DNA from: Phanerodontia chrysosporium
Lineage: Eukaryota > Basidiomycota > Agaricomycetes > Polyporales > Phanerochaetaceae
NCBI GenBank assembly: GCA_001910725.1
Contig: MJGA01000004.1
Coordinates: forward strand, 682,001-746,000
Direction of reading: 5' to 3'
DNA length: 64,000 bases
Under the pieces are notes generated by a model. The model searched no databases and was not told the DNA's origin. It saw only the letters and a program-made list of their open reading frames with translations. The position numbers and the translations under genes were made by a program. Below are positions 46,902 through 59,040 of this stretch, piece by piece. The first letter of the stretch is position 1. Each line of letters opens with the position of its first letter.

Positions 46902-48464
46902 ATGTCTCCTTTAGGGCCCTCTTACTCGCAACTACAGAGTCTCTCGACCTATCAGAGTGCGACACCTTCACGCCTGAAGTTCCTCTACTCCGACTTCTCC
47001 GGTCAGCGACAGTCCAATCCAAGCTCATTTGCGTCAAACGTGGACTGGTGGAGACGAACGCTCGAGGCATTTGTGCAACGCGGGTGGCAGGGAGCAGAGG
47101 CCAACACACCAGACAGGCTAGTGCTGCACGCGCCAGGCCCAACACTCGCGGAGATGTTCCGGCTCGAGGGTGTGGGGCGCCCGCTCGGGCTTGCAACTGT
47201 CATTGTGAGTGTCACTTCTCCTCGTACTCTCCAGACCGTGCTAAGTACGTGCTACGCCAGCGAAGACGGAACTCTGCCGCCAGAAGGCGTACTTTCCGGT
47301 GTTGCAGTTCCTGAGCGCGACACAGTCCGTGTACGACCCCGGATGGCTCCCATACCGCATTGCATCCTTTGTCGTTGGTCGACCGCTCTGGTGGGCGCTG
47401 CAGCAGCTCAATATCGTCGATTCAGACGAGAACTACGGCTCTGCTGGTGATGTGGAACGATGGAGGAAGGTCAAGGGAGACTACGTCGTTCTGAGTCTGG
47501 TTGAACTTGCTGCGGAGGCGGTGCTCGCTAAGCAGGAGGCAAAGAGCGGCGTAAGCCTTGCAGACCTGGTTTACACCTTCGAAGGCTTCAAGAAAGCGTA
47601 TGCAAGTGAAACTCTCGAAGGCGCCACTCTCTCAGACCTAGATCTCAAAGTGCTGCTGAAGTATCTTGAGCGGGATAAGAAAGCAATTGTCAGGCAGGGC
47701 GACGTAAGTCCGGAGTCTCTCGGGTGTGCTCGCTGCTCATCAATACTCTACAGGCAATCAAATTCACTCAACATGAGCCTCACGCCGAGATCACTGCTGT
47801 AGACACTGGCTTACTCGAGTTGAAGACGGCCATTGGGAATCTCGAGGCAGCAATAGATCACATTCACAAGCAGATAGACGAGTGAGTAATACACTGGAGA
47901 GGATAACTGTCAATGCTGAATATGATTCACAGCCGCACCCAGAAAGCTTCTACCGCGATGCGTCAAAAGCGCAAAGAGACCGCACTGAGCCACCTGCGCG
48001 CACGCAAACAATACGAAGACCTTCTCACGAAGCGGCTCAGCGCGTTGGACACGTTGCATGCCACGCTCGTCGCCGTCGAGCGTGCCGCAGGCGACGTCGA
48101 GATTATGCGCGCGTACGAGTCGTCGACGGTGACGCTCCGCACGATCCTTGCACACCCTGCGCTCCGCCTCGAGAAGATCGACGAGACGACGGATGCGATG
48201 GCCGCTGCGCAGGCCGACGCGCGCGAGATCGACGACAGGATCCGTCTCGGCGCGGACCTTGCCCAGGCGGATGCGGGCGTCGACGACGCAGAGCTCGAGG
48301 CAGAACTTGCTGCGCTTGTGAAGGAGGCCGAAGGCAACAAGGCTGCGGAGGAAAAGGCTGCGATGGAGGAGCTGCAGAGACAAATGGAGGCCTTAAAGGT
48401 GCCTCCGCACTCTCCGCCCTCTCAGGTAGAAGCGCAGCGGGCTGTGGTTCCGGAACACGTTTAG
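46902..48464 (+). CDS. CHMP7/Chm7-like ESCRT-III protein
   Basis: Exons 46902-47204, 47284-47703, 47754-47881 and 47933-48464 give 460 aa with all joins in frame. The N-terminal half has the CHMP7-type region (DWWRRTLEAFVQRGWQG, YFPVLQFLSA, PLWWALQQL). The C-terminal half is a charged, helical Snf7 domain: ITAVDTGLLELKTAIGNLE, RKETALSHLRARKQYEDLL, an acidic stretch, then EELQRQMEALKVP. Chm7/CHMP7 seeds ESCRT-III at the nuclear envelope for sealing and pore surveillance. The 79-nt first intron (acceptor CCGCCAG at 47283) was chosen because it is the only canonical acceptor restoring the frame. The ATG lies 300 bp after the kinase-like gene. Confidence 0.82.
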
Positions 48465-48641
48465 GTAATGCCCCGTTTACGACTTTTCACGACTTTCACG
48501 TATTATGCACATCCTTGAACAATGCCATGTTCGATACGACTGATTACATTATAGGCGTACGCTACAAATCTAGTATGTCTGTCCGTGTCCTATCGATACA
48601 GTAGTGCGGGATAGAGTCCATATGTCCGAGAGTACGCTTCA

Positions 48642-50366
48642 TCAATATCCTCCTTCGCCAGGGGCACGGCTCTTCCTGTCTGGGTCATACAGTCCGTAGA
48701 TGCTATACGTCGGGCTCCGATAGTCGTCGTAGTCCTGCGGATTGCTATGTTGCAGCGCCATCTGCGCCAGCGATGGCATAGGCGGCGGGGATGGGACGCG
48801 GGGCGGCTTCTCCTCGACCCTCTTCCGCGGTATCGGCTGCCGCGCACGCTGCGAAGTGCCAGTAGCGGCGTTGTTGGGCAGCGCCCTGTCTACGTACGGC
48901 ATCGAGTTCGTGCTTTGGAACTCGCCGAGCATAAGCTTGCCGAGGCGCGCAGTCACGTCCAATGGGGGGCTCATGATCTCACTGCGGCGCCGGCCTCGGT
49001 CTCCTGCAAGCGTGATTGAGTCGTCAGGGTACAACGTCGTCTGTGGCGAAGGCGAAACCGGTACTGGGCTTGCGAGACCGAGCGCCGATGTCAAAGCTTT
49101 CGTGTCGCGCTCGCGACGGTCCTCGGTCTTCATGACCGGGGATATCGGTGGCAAGACGTAGGAAGGTTCCTCGAACGGATTGTCATCTCGAACGGAGGCG
49201 GCATGCGGGGCTGGCGCTGTCGCAGACGTACGGAGAAGAGAGCCTGGGGCGTACGGTGCCTTGACACGAGCACGACCGGGGGCGGGGTTGGCCGCCGCAG
49301 GTCCCTTCGGAGTAGGAGGTATCGGAGAAGTGATGCCTCCATATAGATCTGATGTGCCGTAGGTGCTTGGCAACATGCTGTGACGGGCTCGCCCGGCGGC
49401 TGGAGGAGCACGCCTCACGGAAGCATTCGATCTTGACCGTTGCAGCAAAGGCAAGTTATCGGCGGTGAGAGGAGACCCGCTTACAGCTATTCCAACGCCA
49501 TGACCTTGGTTGGTTGAGACAGGAGACCCCGGATAGACTGACGCAGAAACCAGGGAAAGGCGACTAGGAGACTTCGAACCAAAGTTATTTGTAGCAGGAG
49601 TCAGACTAGATCCACCTAAAGGTGAAGTAGGGGTGTGGGTTTTATCGCCAGACAATCGCTTCGGCGGAGAACCAGGAAGAGGCGCGTGTACATCGAAGGT
49701 GGGTAGAGGCTTTTCAATGTTGACCGACGTGTGTGGGTATTGCTTCCAGTCAAGTAGAACTTCGTTTGCCGCATGAGATGAACGCTCCTTGCCTCCGAAC
49801 AAAGATTCTTCATCCGGATCCGCCTTTGGATCATCCCGGAAGGGATCCTGAAGAATGGGACGTGACGGCGTCGGGATAGAGCGCTTGGGTTTTCGCAACG
49901 TAGACTTCAAGATTATACCCAGCCCCGCCAGCACCAGTAGTCCCAGAAATGCAAGAACAACGATAGCCGCCAAAGGAAACCCCTTGGACGGGTGCGGGGT
50001 GTTGGACTGCTGATCTTTCTGCAAAGCGGTACCGACCGATGCCACCGTGGGAGCTGCTGTCGCAGAAGCTGTGATTACGGAGAACGAAGAAAGCGAGGTA
50101 GCGTATGCAGCGAAGGGCGGCAAGGGTGAAAAGCCGGAAGTGGACGCTGTTCTGGTGATCGACGTCGCGGGTTGGACGACCGGTAGGACTCCGGAGTAGA
50201 TCCCACCCGTATGATACACTGTAAAGGACGTCGCAGTAGCACCAGTATCTGGAGCAGGGTTCGGTACGGCATTGTCGTCGACATCGTGCGTTGCATCCCC
50301 GCCCGCCGTCTTGGATGTGGATTTCTTCTTGCCAGATTTCCCCTTGCTCGATTTGGGCTTCTTCAT
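48642..50366 (-). CDS. Single-pass membrane protein with long Ser/Pro-rich cytoplasmic tail
   Basis: From ATG 50366 the protein is 574 aa. A Lys-rich start and a Ser/Thr/Ala-rich stretch of about 100 residues precede one strong membrane segment (residues 131-152, PLAAIVVLAFLGLLVLAGLG). A long disordered tail of short motifs follows (DPFRDDP, DNPFEEPSYVLPP, TYSIYGLYDPDRK). The layout resembles fungal cell-wall sensors or transmembrane adaptors, but no WSC or other extracellular domain is present and no signal peptide is seen. The frame is open further upstream without an ATG. A spliced N-terminal exon, for instance from an ATG near 50500 in another frame, is possible. The ORF is unbroken for 1.7 kb. 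Confidence 0.65.
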   Translation of the reverse strand: MKKPKSSKGKSGKKKSTSKTAGGDATHDVDDNAVPNPAPDTGATATSFTVYHTGGIYSGVLPVVQPATSITRTASTSGFSPLPPFAAYATSLSSFSVITASATAAPTVASVGTALQKDQQSNTPHPSKGFPLAAIVVLAFLGLLVLAGLGIILKSTLRKPKRSIPTPSRPILQDPFRDDPKADPDEESLFGGKERSSHAANEVLLDWKQYPHTSVNIEKPLPTFDVHAPLPGSPPKRLSGDKTHTPTSPLGGSSLTPATNNFGSKSPSRLSLVSASVYPGSPVSTNQGHGVGIAVSGSPLTADNLPLLQRSRSNASVRRAPPAAGRARHSMLPSTYGTSDLYGGITSPIPPTPKGPAAANPAPGRARVKAPYAPGSLLRTSATAPAPHAASVRDDNPFEEPSYVLPPISPVMKTEDRRERDTKALTSALGLASPVPVSPSPQTTLYPDDSITLAGDRGRRRSEIMSPPLDVTARLGKLMLGEFQSTNSMPYVDRALPNNAATGTSQRARQPIPRKRVEEKPPRVPSPPPMPSLAQMALQHSNPQDYDDYRSPTYSIYGLYDPDRKSRAPGEGGY

Positions 50367-51135
50367 CTCGTCCTTTTTACGCCCGTATCCTGAGAGTAGT
50401 TTGTGTTGTGCGTAGCGTGCGCCTTCGGCGGGGATGTGGGTTCTGGGAGCCGTTCCTTCGCCATGGTCTCGTGAGTGTCCGTCTGAAGGTCGTAGACCAT
50501 TGGCATGGGGAATGCCCGTGCTGCGCCGTTGGCTAGGATCATAAATAAAATGAGAGTCGTTACAAACGAGTGAGAATTGTGTGAAGGCAGCTGGCCAGGG
50601 CGACCAGCGCGAAGAGGTCAAGCTAAGCGTCGAGAGGATGGTGGACGGAGACAAGCGCGAACGAACCGTGCTCGAGCGCCAGCGACTCGAACAGGCACGT
50701 GGGCAGCGCGCTCTAGGCGCCCAATTAGGAGGGAAATGTCGTCTTCCGCGTCCTCACCCGCATCGACGTCCTCCGCGCCGCCCACGCTAGATACCCACCC
50801 CTTGAGGTAGGCACAACACTATATGACATGCGGACACGCACTGAGGACTAAATTTTGGCAGCACATTCCTCCCGAATAGTTCTCTCACTCGCCACACTCG
50901 CCCGGAGACCCACCCACAAAAACGACGTGTTCCGCGAGACTTTTACGCGTACGCCATCCACTCAAGTTATTTGCTCCGTGATATGGACTCTTATGGCGCT
51001 GCAGACACGCCTTTGTCGATCTGGCTCGTGCAGAAGTAACGCAGCTGGGGGTAGAGAAGGTCGAGGTTATGGGCACGTTCAATGACTCCATCTGGCACGT
51101 CTGCGCCATCTATATACTCACACTGATTATCTAAT

Positions 51136-54100
51136 ATGTTGTGGAAACAAAGTAGTAACGATGGCTCGCAAGGAAGCCAAGCAGCGAGGAAAGCCGTCCT
51201 GGATGCGTCCACTCCGATTCCCGAGGAAGTGATTGGACAGCCGGTCAAAGATCAGAGCGCTCTGCCTGGGATGAAGCAGACACAAGAGCATTACAGCCTG
51301 CACGGGTTGGCTGTCAGCCAATCTCAAACGTCTAGAGAAGCTGCACTTACCAGAAATGATTCGCAAAAGGAGAATACACCTGCACCAGCGCGGCAGCGCG
51401 CTTTTGCACGGCATATGCAAGCTGTACCTGTGCATGGCCTCCCACATGGATCAGATTCAGAGCCTCTGCCGACCAGGACGTCTGTATGGACGAAGGCGAA
51501 AGGACCGGTGCTCTGTTCGACGCTCGGAAAGCAGGCACAACGGACCAGAACACCACTGAGGCCCACGTGCCTCAAAGAACAGCCCTTCTCTCCCTTGTAC
51601 TTCTCTTCACGACAACGCAGTCATAGTGTCAGGCGCCAAAGGACGCGCCAAACCTCTACCACGTTCCAATCCTTTAAAACGTCCAAGGTCCCCTTCACTT
51701 GAGTCTCAGGACTCCTTTGCCATACTTCCTAAGGAAATCCAGGAGAAGAAGTATATCAAGCAGTCACGAACATTTCAGATGCCTCTATCTGAGTTGGGTC
51801 GTTCTCAAGATACAGAAGAACCACGTTCCGACGGAGAACCAGACGAGTCTCCTTCGTTCACGAGCGAAATAAGCCGGACGCGCACCCGATTCAGAGACCT
51901 CTCCGTATCCAGGACTGGTTCTGAACCTCCACCCAGCCTCAAGGCTTCCAACGATCTTCGTCGCCCCTTTACTCCAGCTCCTACCCCAAGCTCAGAGGCA
52001 GGATGACGACGACAATGATCTCTTCCCCACGATGAAGACCTCCGCAAACCTTCTGCTTCCAGCTTCTGTTAGCCACCCAACCAGAACCGAACCTGAGCCA
52101 AACAGGGAAAACGCATCTTCGCGAGCTTCTACTCAGCCGACTGATATTGGATCGCCCATTGCCACTCAGCCACAAGAAGATGATCCTCGTATTCCTCTTC
52201 TTGATCCGTATCATCAATCCGGCGCAACATCGACTACATCAGGCCCACGAAGTCTCCTCGCAATGGTTAATCCTCGAAAACGCTGGCGTTTTGGGGGAGA
52301 CGCCGCTGCTCTTGCGCAGGCGCAGGCATTCTACCAACAAACACAAGCGCTATACGAAGCACAAGAACCTATCGCAGGCCGAGCACCTACGAGCAGACTC
52401 AGCCCTCCGAAGCATCTAATCTCCCGGATACCGGTCGACCAACGAACAACAACAAGAAGTCCCTCTAGACAACGTCGTGGAAGAGACTCAGCCTTCAGAG
52501 TCCTCGAACCTACCTGACACAGGTCGACTGCTCCATGACAGCCGTTCCGACATCGAAGCACTCGATGACAGTGGGGAAACTCAACCTTCAGAAGCATCAA
52601 ATTTACCTGCGACTGGGTTCCACGCAGACCCTTCTCGACCTTCATTAGGCGACAAGCCTCATATGCGACGCACGCGAGCAAACCGCAGAGAGGCGAGTGA
52701 GGGCCTTGGGCCTGAGTCGTTTCAGCGTGTGGCCGCACCCTCGTCCTCCCCTGATGTGCCCTTGGCTGTTACGCCACAACTGAGACAGTCCAAATCTCGT
52801 CTGGCTGCAATCGAGGAGGAAACACGTGAGAGCAAGAGATCCCTCTCGCAGGAACGGCGAAGCAACATCGGGCGAAGCCTCGAGCAAACCCCTCTCTCGT
52901 GATGACTCGGCTCCATCATGCCCCCGCCGCCTAAGCGAGCACGAACGGACTCATCGTCGTCCAAACGCTCACCCATGCCGGCTGCCTCTTCCTCAATTCG
53001 GTCGCAAGACCTTGTCATTCCTTCATCTGACCCCGGGAACGCGAGCTTGAGCTTATGACATCGTTTATACCTGTGGCACGCGGCAAGAGCAAGAAGGGCA
53101 CTCCCGTCTCCATCACACCAGCTCGTTCAAAAGACCACGATCAAGACGAATCAGATGATCTGACCGAGCACGACAACGACGAAGCCCTGACAGAACTTGC
53201 CGACGACAACCTGCAGGAACGACTGGCGTCAGCGAGCAAACGAAGAAGGGGGACATCTTCTGCGCTCAAGACGTCGTCCCGCTCTGTTCGGACGAACGTG
53301 TCGACTCCGCCAACCCGGAGTACTAGCCGATTGAAGTCTGCATCCGTCACACGTCCGCTAGCTCCGCGACGCGGTCCTCGCCCTCTGGAAGCAAGACTCG
53401 CATTACTACACCGGCACCCTGTACGCGGAAGACTCTCCGGAAAGTATGTTGTGCACTTCGATGATGGAACAGACGACGTTGTCGACCTCTCGAAGTTACG
53501 GCGACTTGAGCTGCGGTCGGGCGACTACGTATTGGTCAAAGTCGCGAAGCCGCAGAAGGCTACAATTGTCGATGCATCGCGGTGCAACACATCTGAGCGG
53601 CAAGTGCTTGTCCAGTACGACGATGACGATGGCGACGAAGAGGTGGACACGAAGGACCTCATGATCCCTAGCCGCTCCGTGGTGAGCAACTGGAAGGACC
53701 GCACGCTTACCCCCGACGAGGTCGTAACCATTGTGCGGCCGAAGTCGAAGCAGTCGCCGACGCCGAGCATACTTCCGCAGGTCGCTCATGTGGGAAGAGC
53801 ACAAAGCGACTGTTCGCGAAGACGGCTTCATCCTCACGACCGCGCCGGGCTTCGCAGACTGGGACAAGGCGCGCATCAGTATAGAGGCGCAGATTAAGGG
53901 GCAGGGTGGTCAGATCTTCGAAGACTGGTGTCGGGTGTTCAGTATGGATGGCAAGATCGGTCATGGGGGCAAGCGCTGGGTGCTTGAGAAAGACGAGTTC
54001 AAGCTCTCGAAGGAGGAGCTCGACCGCGTCTTTCTGCTTGCGGACGACGCATGCCATAAGCCAAAGTTCCTCATTGCGCTTGCACTCGGTATTCCTTGCG

Positions 54101-54699
54101 TCAAGTTTGACTGGCTGTATGATTCCGTTGCCGAGGTACGTTGTTGTGCGAGACTCATGCAGGGGCTGCACTGATACATCATCCAGTCGGTCGAGAAGGA
54201 GTGGCAGTCGTATCTCCTACCCGCTGGTACTTCGGAGACCCTCAATGACGCGCGGATTACGCAGATGGTCGACTATGATTGGGGCAATTGCCCGGACCAC
54301 ATACGCGACATAATGGACAATCGCGTGCCATTCAAATTGCTACACGAAAAAAGCATCATTTGCGTGCTGCAGGATGTCCTGCCGGGAAAGACCTCGAAAA
54401 GAGTGCGTTGCTTTCTGATAATTGCCCAATGTTACGCTGACACGTACGCAGGGAAATTCGGATTCCCGCGACGCCATCCGCATGATTCCACGTATCCTCT
54501 TGTGCATGGGGGCAGCACGAGTCGAGGCTGTTGACAACTTCGCTCATGCGTCCGACCCCTAGGGAAGTACGACTATGTCGTCGTGAAGGATGTCGAGGAG
54601 GCGAAACGCGCCGCGAAGACGCGTAACCTGGCGAACTGCGTCGCATTCCCGTGGGTGAAGGAGTGTCTTATAACGGGACGCATTCTTCCGCGCGAGTGA
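51136..54699 (+). CDS. 53BP1/Crb2/Rad9-like checkpoint adaptor (Tudor and tandem BRCT), frame-broken
   Basis: These adaptors bind methylated histone near DNA breaks and activate the checkpoint kinase. The N-terminal 2 kb is disordered and rich in SQ/TQ sites (ETQPSE three times). It is followed by a Tudor-like domain (ALWKQDSHYYTGTLYAEDS, then KYVVHFDDGTDDVVDLSKL and LRSGDYVLVKV) at about 53370-53540. The C-terminus has two BRCT repeats: TKRLFAK-T-FILTTAP, GGQIFEDWC and PKFLIALALGIPCVKFDWLYDS in the first; YDYVVVKDVEEAKRA and CVAFPWVKECLITGRILP in the second. Introns lie near 54136-54186 and in the second BRCT. The coding frame changes at least seven times without intron signals, several times at short homopolymers, so no continuous protein can be translated as given. 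The N-terminal start is unresolved; an exon may lie upstream near 50735. Confidence 0.7.
52397..52620 (+). repeat. Threefold TQPSE(A/S)SNLP peptide repeat
   Basis: The motif TQPSEASNLPDTG begins at 52397 (in a different frame), TQPSESSNLPDTG at 52486, and TQPSEASNLPATG at 52579. These are TQ-type phosphorylation candidates in the checkpoint adaptor. The first copy being out of frame with the other two pinpoints a 1-nt indel between them. Confidence 0.7.
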
Positions 54700-55251
54700 G
54701 CAACCTAAATTGTCCTCTCCCCCTTCTCCCCTACTCGACTTGCATCACGTCTCTTTCTCGGAGAACTCTTTCTTGGAATCGAGCATAAGGCTCAGCATTG
54801 TTTCTTGGTATATCTTAAGACCTTTCCCTATTGCTTTCACCCATTTGCTATCTTGCATCCGTCTCTCCGCACATCCTTGTATGCCCACTCACCGTATGAC
54901 TGCTGCGTCCACATCTCTCCACATCACGACCGCTGTATCTTATAGGACTATTTGAACCGGTGTACATAGCAACTCAACGTTTCCTTGCAATATGACTCCC
55001 AAGCTCGACATCATGAGCCATTCGCAAGACATCAGCTTTCAGACAAATAACGACCTATCAATTGGCAAAACCTGATCACAGGTCTGTGGAAGAGAAATAG
55101 AGCAGTAATCTAATGCGGGATAGGACCATCCCAGTATAACGGAGCATCCATAACCAAGTGGAAATTGTGACTTAGGGAGAAAACCCGAAGCACGGTAACT
55201 GTTGAACAGCGATAGATGATGACGAACTCAACGCTCAGCACACGCTCACGC

Positions 55252-56057
55252 TCACTCGGAGTCGGAACCGTACTCCGCAACAGCGTATCCGTAAGGCTTT
55301 CCGACTCTGCGAGACTCTGGGCTGTGCGAGTAGACATGCCCTCCCGTGTACTGCGTAGCAGGCAGATATGGGACGGCATTGCTAGGAAATCCTTGGGCGA
55401 CTGGGGACACGGCGCGTAACGCGCTGGCGCTGCGATAATGTGCTGACCCGGAAGAGGGACTCCTGGGAACACCTGCGGAGTGACACGACTCTGGGAAATG
55501 AGACAGGCTGAGCGTATGCGACACCTTGGCCGACCGAATAGGATTGCGAAGGGCCGGAGCCATTGGCACTGCCTGTGGGGGGTATTTGTCCAACGCGGGT
55601 CGCGCATATCGAGGATTGTGGGGCTAACAGCAGGCGAGCTTGAGCGGTAGTCGTCTTGTGTACCGCGTAGGACATCCTGACGGTGCCCGTGAGCGCTGTA
55701 TCGAGGTTCAGGATATACAGCTTTCTGCTCGTGCGAGCGGCCACGCTCGTCATGGTCGTGTCTGGTGTTATAGCGAGGGTCATATTGGTGTCGGTCCCCG
55801 TAGTGTTCCTCTCGGTCTTTGCGGATTCGGCGCTCTTCCTCTGTCTCGTCCCTGTAGGCCTTGTTGGTGCCGAAACGAACGTGCGAACGCGCGCGTGAGC
55901 GGCGCCGCTTGGCGTAGCACTCATTGCAGTCGCACTGCTGGACGTGTTTGATGATGGGGACAGGTTGAGCAGAAGAGCGGTGTTCGGGGTGGCTGGCGTA
56001 GACGACATGCTCGATGGCAGGCTGCTGAGCGGGAATGTAGACGTACGGGGAAGACAT
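55252..56057 (-). CDS. Arg/Tyr/Ser-rich protein of unknown function
   Basis: From ATG 56057 (MSSPYVYIPAQQP). It has a Cys cluster (CDCNEC) followed by a basic KRRRSRARS run, a highly charged segment (ETEEERRIRKDREEH), and His/Arg/Tyr-rich repeats. It ends YGYAVAEYGSDSE at 55252. The first two thirds and the last third are in different frames. A missing base in CGTTGG near 55599 would join them as PRLDKYPPQAVP, and the downstream frame is clearly the better continuation. It is low-complexity and possibly RNA-binding, but no domain is recognised. The architecture (short tyrosine-rich start, RS-like basic segment, Tyr/Pro-rich tail) recalls the protein at 59041. Confidence 0.5.
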
Positions 56058-56481
56058 GACGGAGTGTGCCACGGTGTTGAGGCGAGAGAGTAGAACGTTG
56101 TCAGTACTGGATAGAGCGTTGACATGCCTGAGTAGATGCTCTGTATTTAAAGCGGAATCATGAGCAGTGATTGGAGGCCACATAGATCACGCTGCTATCA
56201 CAGTCTGGTAGGAAGAGTGGCATACTACAGTACTCATGCCGATGGCTATGCAAAGTGACTGTCGACGAGCGGGAGTAGATTCTCAGGGCCGTGGTAGAGC
56301 TTACAGACATAACAACCGATCATTAAACCAGACATGCTCATGGCCCCGGTTTGCCACACGGGCAGAAGGCGGTCAAGGACAAACTTGCAGACTTTCCTGA
56401 TGCGGTTATGGGGCCAGCGGAGCGTTTTCTGCGTGAGAAAATGGTTGCCGCTGGGCGCTTGAGTGGAACGAGACCTTTGCC

Positions 56482-58302
56482 ATGCATTTCGCTAAGACAT
56501 ACACCCAGCTGCTGCTCAGCCTCCCCCCAGAGCTCAGGGAAAATGCTATCGAATATCGCAAGCTCAAGAAACTCATTAACAACGTAGTATCCGAGCTCCA
56601 GGAGCTCGGTGAGTGTTTTCTACACGCCCTCGCTTGTAACACGGGGCTCACGAACGTGCGTTGTCCCATAGGTTACCCTCCGGACAAGCTTCAGCAAGTC
56701 CTTCTCGAATCAAAGTCTACAGACCCTGGTGGCAAAGGCAAGGCAAAGGAGACAGATGCTCCTGGGTCCCCATAAGCTCGTCGGAAGACAACACAGGCTT
56801 TCCCAGAGTCGTGTATGAAATCAAGGCAGACTCGGATCGTCTCGAGCCTCGACTTCGGCTGCTCGTAAGCTCGTCAGCCGCCACGAGCTCAGAGATACCA
56901 CTGCGCTCCATAACTGCCCTTGAGAATGCCTCCACTCACAGCCTCGAGAAATCTCGAACCAGTTCTCCAGACACAACGCCGGAATTGCAAGAGGAAGCGA
57001 AGGGCAGCCTGCTGCCGTAGACTATGCTGCCTCGACAAGCGCCAGTGTCCAGGTAGACGGACAGGATTCGGAGCCAATATTGCATATCTCGTGCGCATAT
57101 TACATTCTATCCCCGGAAGCTTACAGACTGTCTTTCTCCGCAGCACGCAGCCGGAAGAGCTGCAGGAAGTGATCATACCGCTTGCATCGGATACCCAGTT
57201 TTTCGAAGTACTCATGCAAGCGCTGCAGCATTGAGTACCCAGCTGGGAGCGGTCAGCGACGAATTCATGGAGAACCTTTCCGTGCTTGCCAAGGAGGTCG
57301 CCGCCACCGCTCGCCCAGTTTCCGCAACATCGTCATCCTTCCATCCTCATTCCAACACTACCAATCCGGCCGCTGTCACGGTGCACACTCCTGGCCTAAT
57401 ACACCGCAGCGGCAAGTCGGACCTGTACCAATGGCGCGAGATTTTCCAACTCTATGTTGACACCGAGGTCTTCGAAAGCCACAGTGAGAAGACGCGAGGA
57501 GAGCGGAAGATTGAGGATGCAGAGGGCCGTCTGGAGGTATTCAAGCAGCGACTTACCGAGCGTGGATACATCGACGGGCAGGCACTCAAGTTGAAGCAGA
57601 GCAAGCACGCGCTCCAGACGTTCCTAGACCTCAATTCGTTCATCCTGGATCTGAAGAAGGTGCGGTCCTCTTATCTTTGTCCAGTTCATTTCGTTGACTG
57701 TTTACAGTTCCAATTCGCGACTACTGAAGCTACGCGGAAAATCCTGAAGAAACATGCGAAGCGGACAGCCCTCCCCGTCTCACCCTCGCTCACGAAACGC
57801 TTCTCTCTCCCAGACGGACGGTGATCCATCTCACTCGGCGTCTTCATCGGCGCTTGTACTGCACGCCCGTCCAGGGACCTCGCTTGCACTCATGCTTGTG
57901 CAGGCTCTGGGCGAGACGCTACTGCCTATTGTCCCACACATAGATGACTACGCGTGTGTTATCTGCACCGCAATTGCGTTCAAGCCGATCCGCCTCCGTT
58001 GTGGCACCTCTTCTGCGTGCGCTGCCTCGTCAAGATGCAGAAGCGCGGAAAGGGGAACTGCCCATGTGTCGCGCCCCGACTGTCCTCTCAGCCGATCGCT
58101 GTGCGTGTCACCCCTGCTATTGGCTCCATTGTTCTAATGTCGTCTGCGTACAGCCAACGTCGATTGGGCGCTTCTGAACTTTATGAAAGACTGGTTCCCT
58201 ATCGAGGCACGCGAGAAGTTACAACAGAGTGAGAAGGAAGCTGCAGAAGAGCATCTCCAAGAGCTCGGGTTTAACCCTGACCAAGGTTGCGTCATTGCGT
58301 GA
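56482..58302 (+). CDS. SPX-RING E3 ubiquitin ligase, with frame breaks
   Basis: Starts MHFAKTYTQLLLSLPPEL with the helix IEYRKLKKLINNVVSELQELG, the phosphate-sensor SPX N-terminus. An intron near 56609-56672 follows, then GYPPDKLQQVLL. The middle keeps SPX-type segments (FPRVVYEIKADSDRLEPRL; IIPLASDTQFFEVLMQAL; STQLGAVSDEFMENLSVLAK; YQWREIFQLYVDTEVFES; KHALQTFLDLNSFILDLKK). A C3HC4 RING follows: CVICTAIAFKPIRLRCG, HLFCVRCLVKMQ, and CP-MCRAPTVL. The final exon after intron 58101-58153 has SNVDWALLNFMKDWFPIEAREKL and stops at 58300. The frame changes at CCCC 56768-56771, at 57228, near 57820, at 58005 and at CCC 58061-58063. At four of these five sites adding one base restores the expected motif. 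This is a yeast/plant-type SPX ligase, probably tied to phosphate or inositol-pyrophosphate signalling. Confidence 0.75.
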
Positions 58303-59040
58303 AGCATTTGGAGATTATCCTTCGTTATTCCCCATGGATCTCATCACTGTTACCCCGGATACCTACTAGGACACATCTATACATATTGGAATACTAATTC
58401 TTTGTGCCTCTTTTCCACAGTACGGACGTCTGCCCCTTGACCAACCTGAGACACTCCTATTCGTCGTTCAGGGGTTTCCAGATACGAAGATATTCATTCC
58501 TTCATGATGTGGCGTTGCGTCATGCCTGAGACGTACAGGTGGGTGCGCACTATGATAGCTGTGGCTGTGGCTTAAGAGTCATGAACAGTTCTTATTGTGG
58601 CCTCAGCTCTGCGGAGCGGGCTGTACGAGTTACGACGCCACCGCGACGGTGGCCATGCCCATCCGAGAAAGGATGACACCCCCTGATTGTGTATATAAGA
58701 CACTTACACGCTCGCATCCATTCTACATGCACCGTGCATCACAGCGTGGTAGCCCCGATTTTGTAATCCGAATACTACATAAAAATCAGCCAAATAAAAT
58801 GACGGTTTTCTTCCAGTTTATGAGAAAGGAATACAAAGGGTTCTTACGAATGGCTGCCTACCTTGGAGCCAATTTTCCTGCGATTCTCCTTGATTTGTGA
58901 CTGTCACAAAAACTGCAAGAAAACCTGCATGCAGTCATCAGTTTATTGACCGGTTTTCTTTTTATTTTACGTGGTAGAAAATCGCGCTTACCACGCTGTG
59001 CATTTCCTTTGACCGCAACCCTGACGACAAGAACTTCAAC

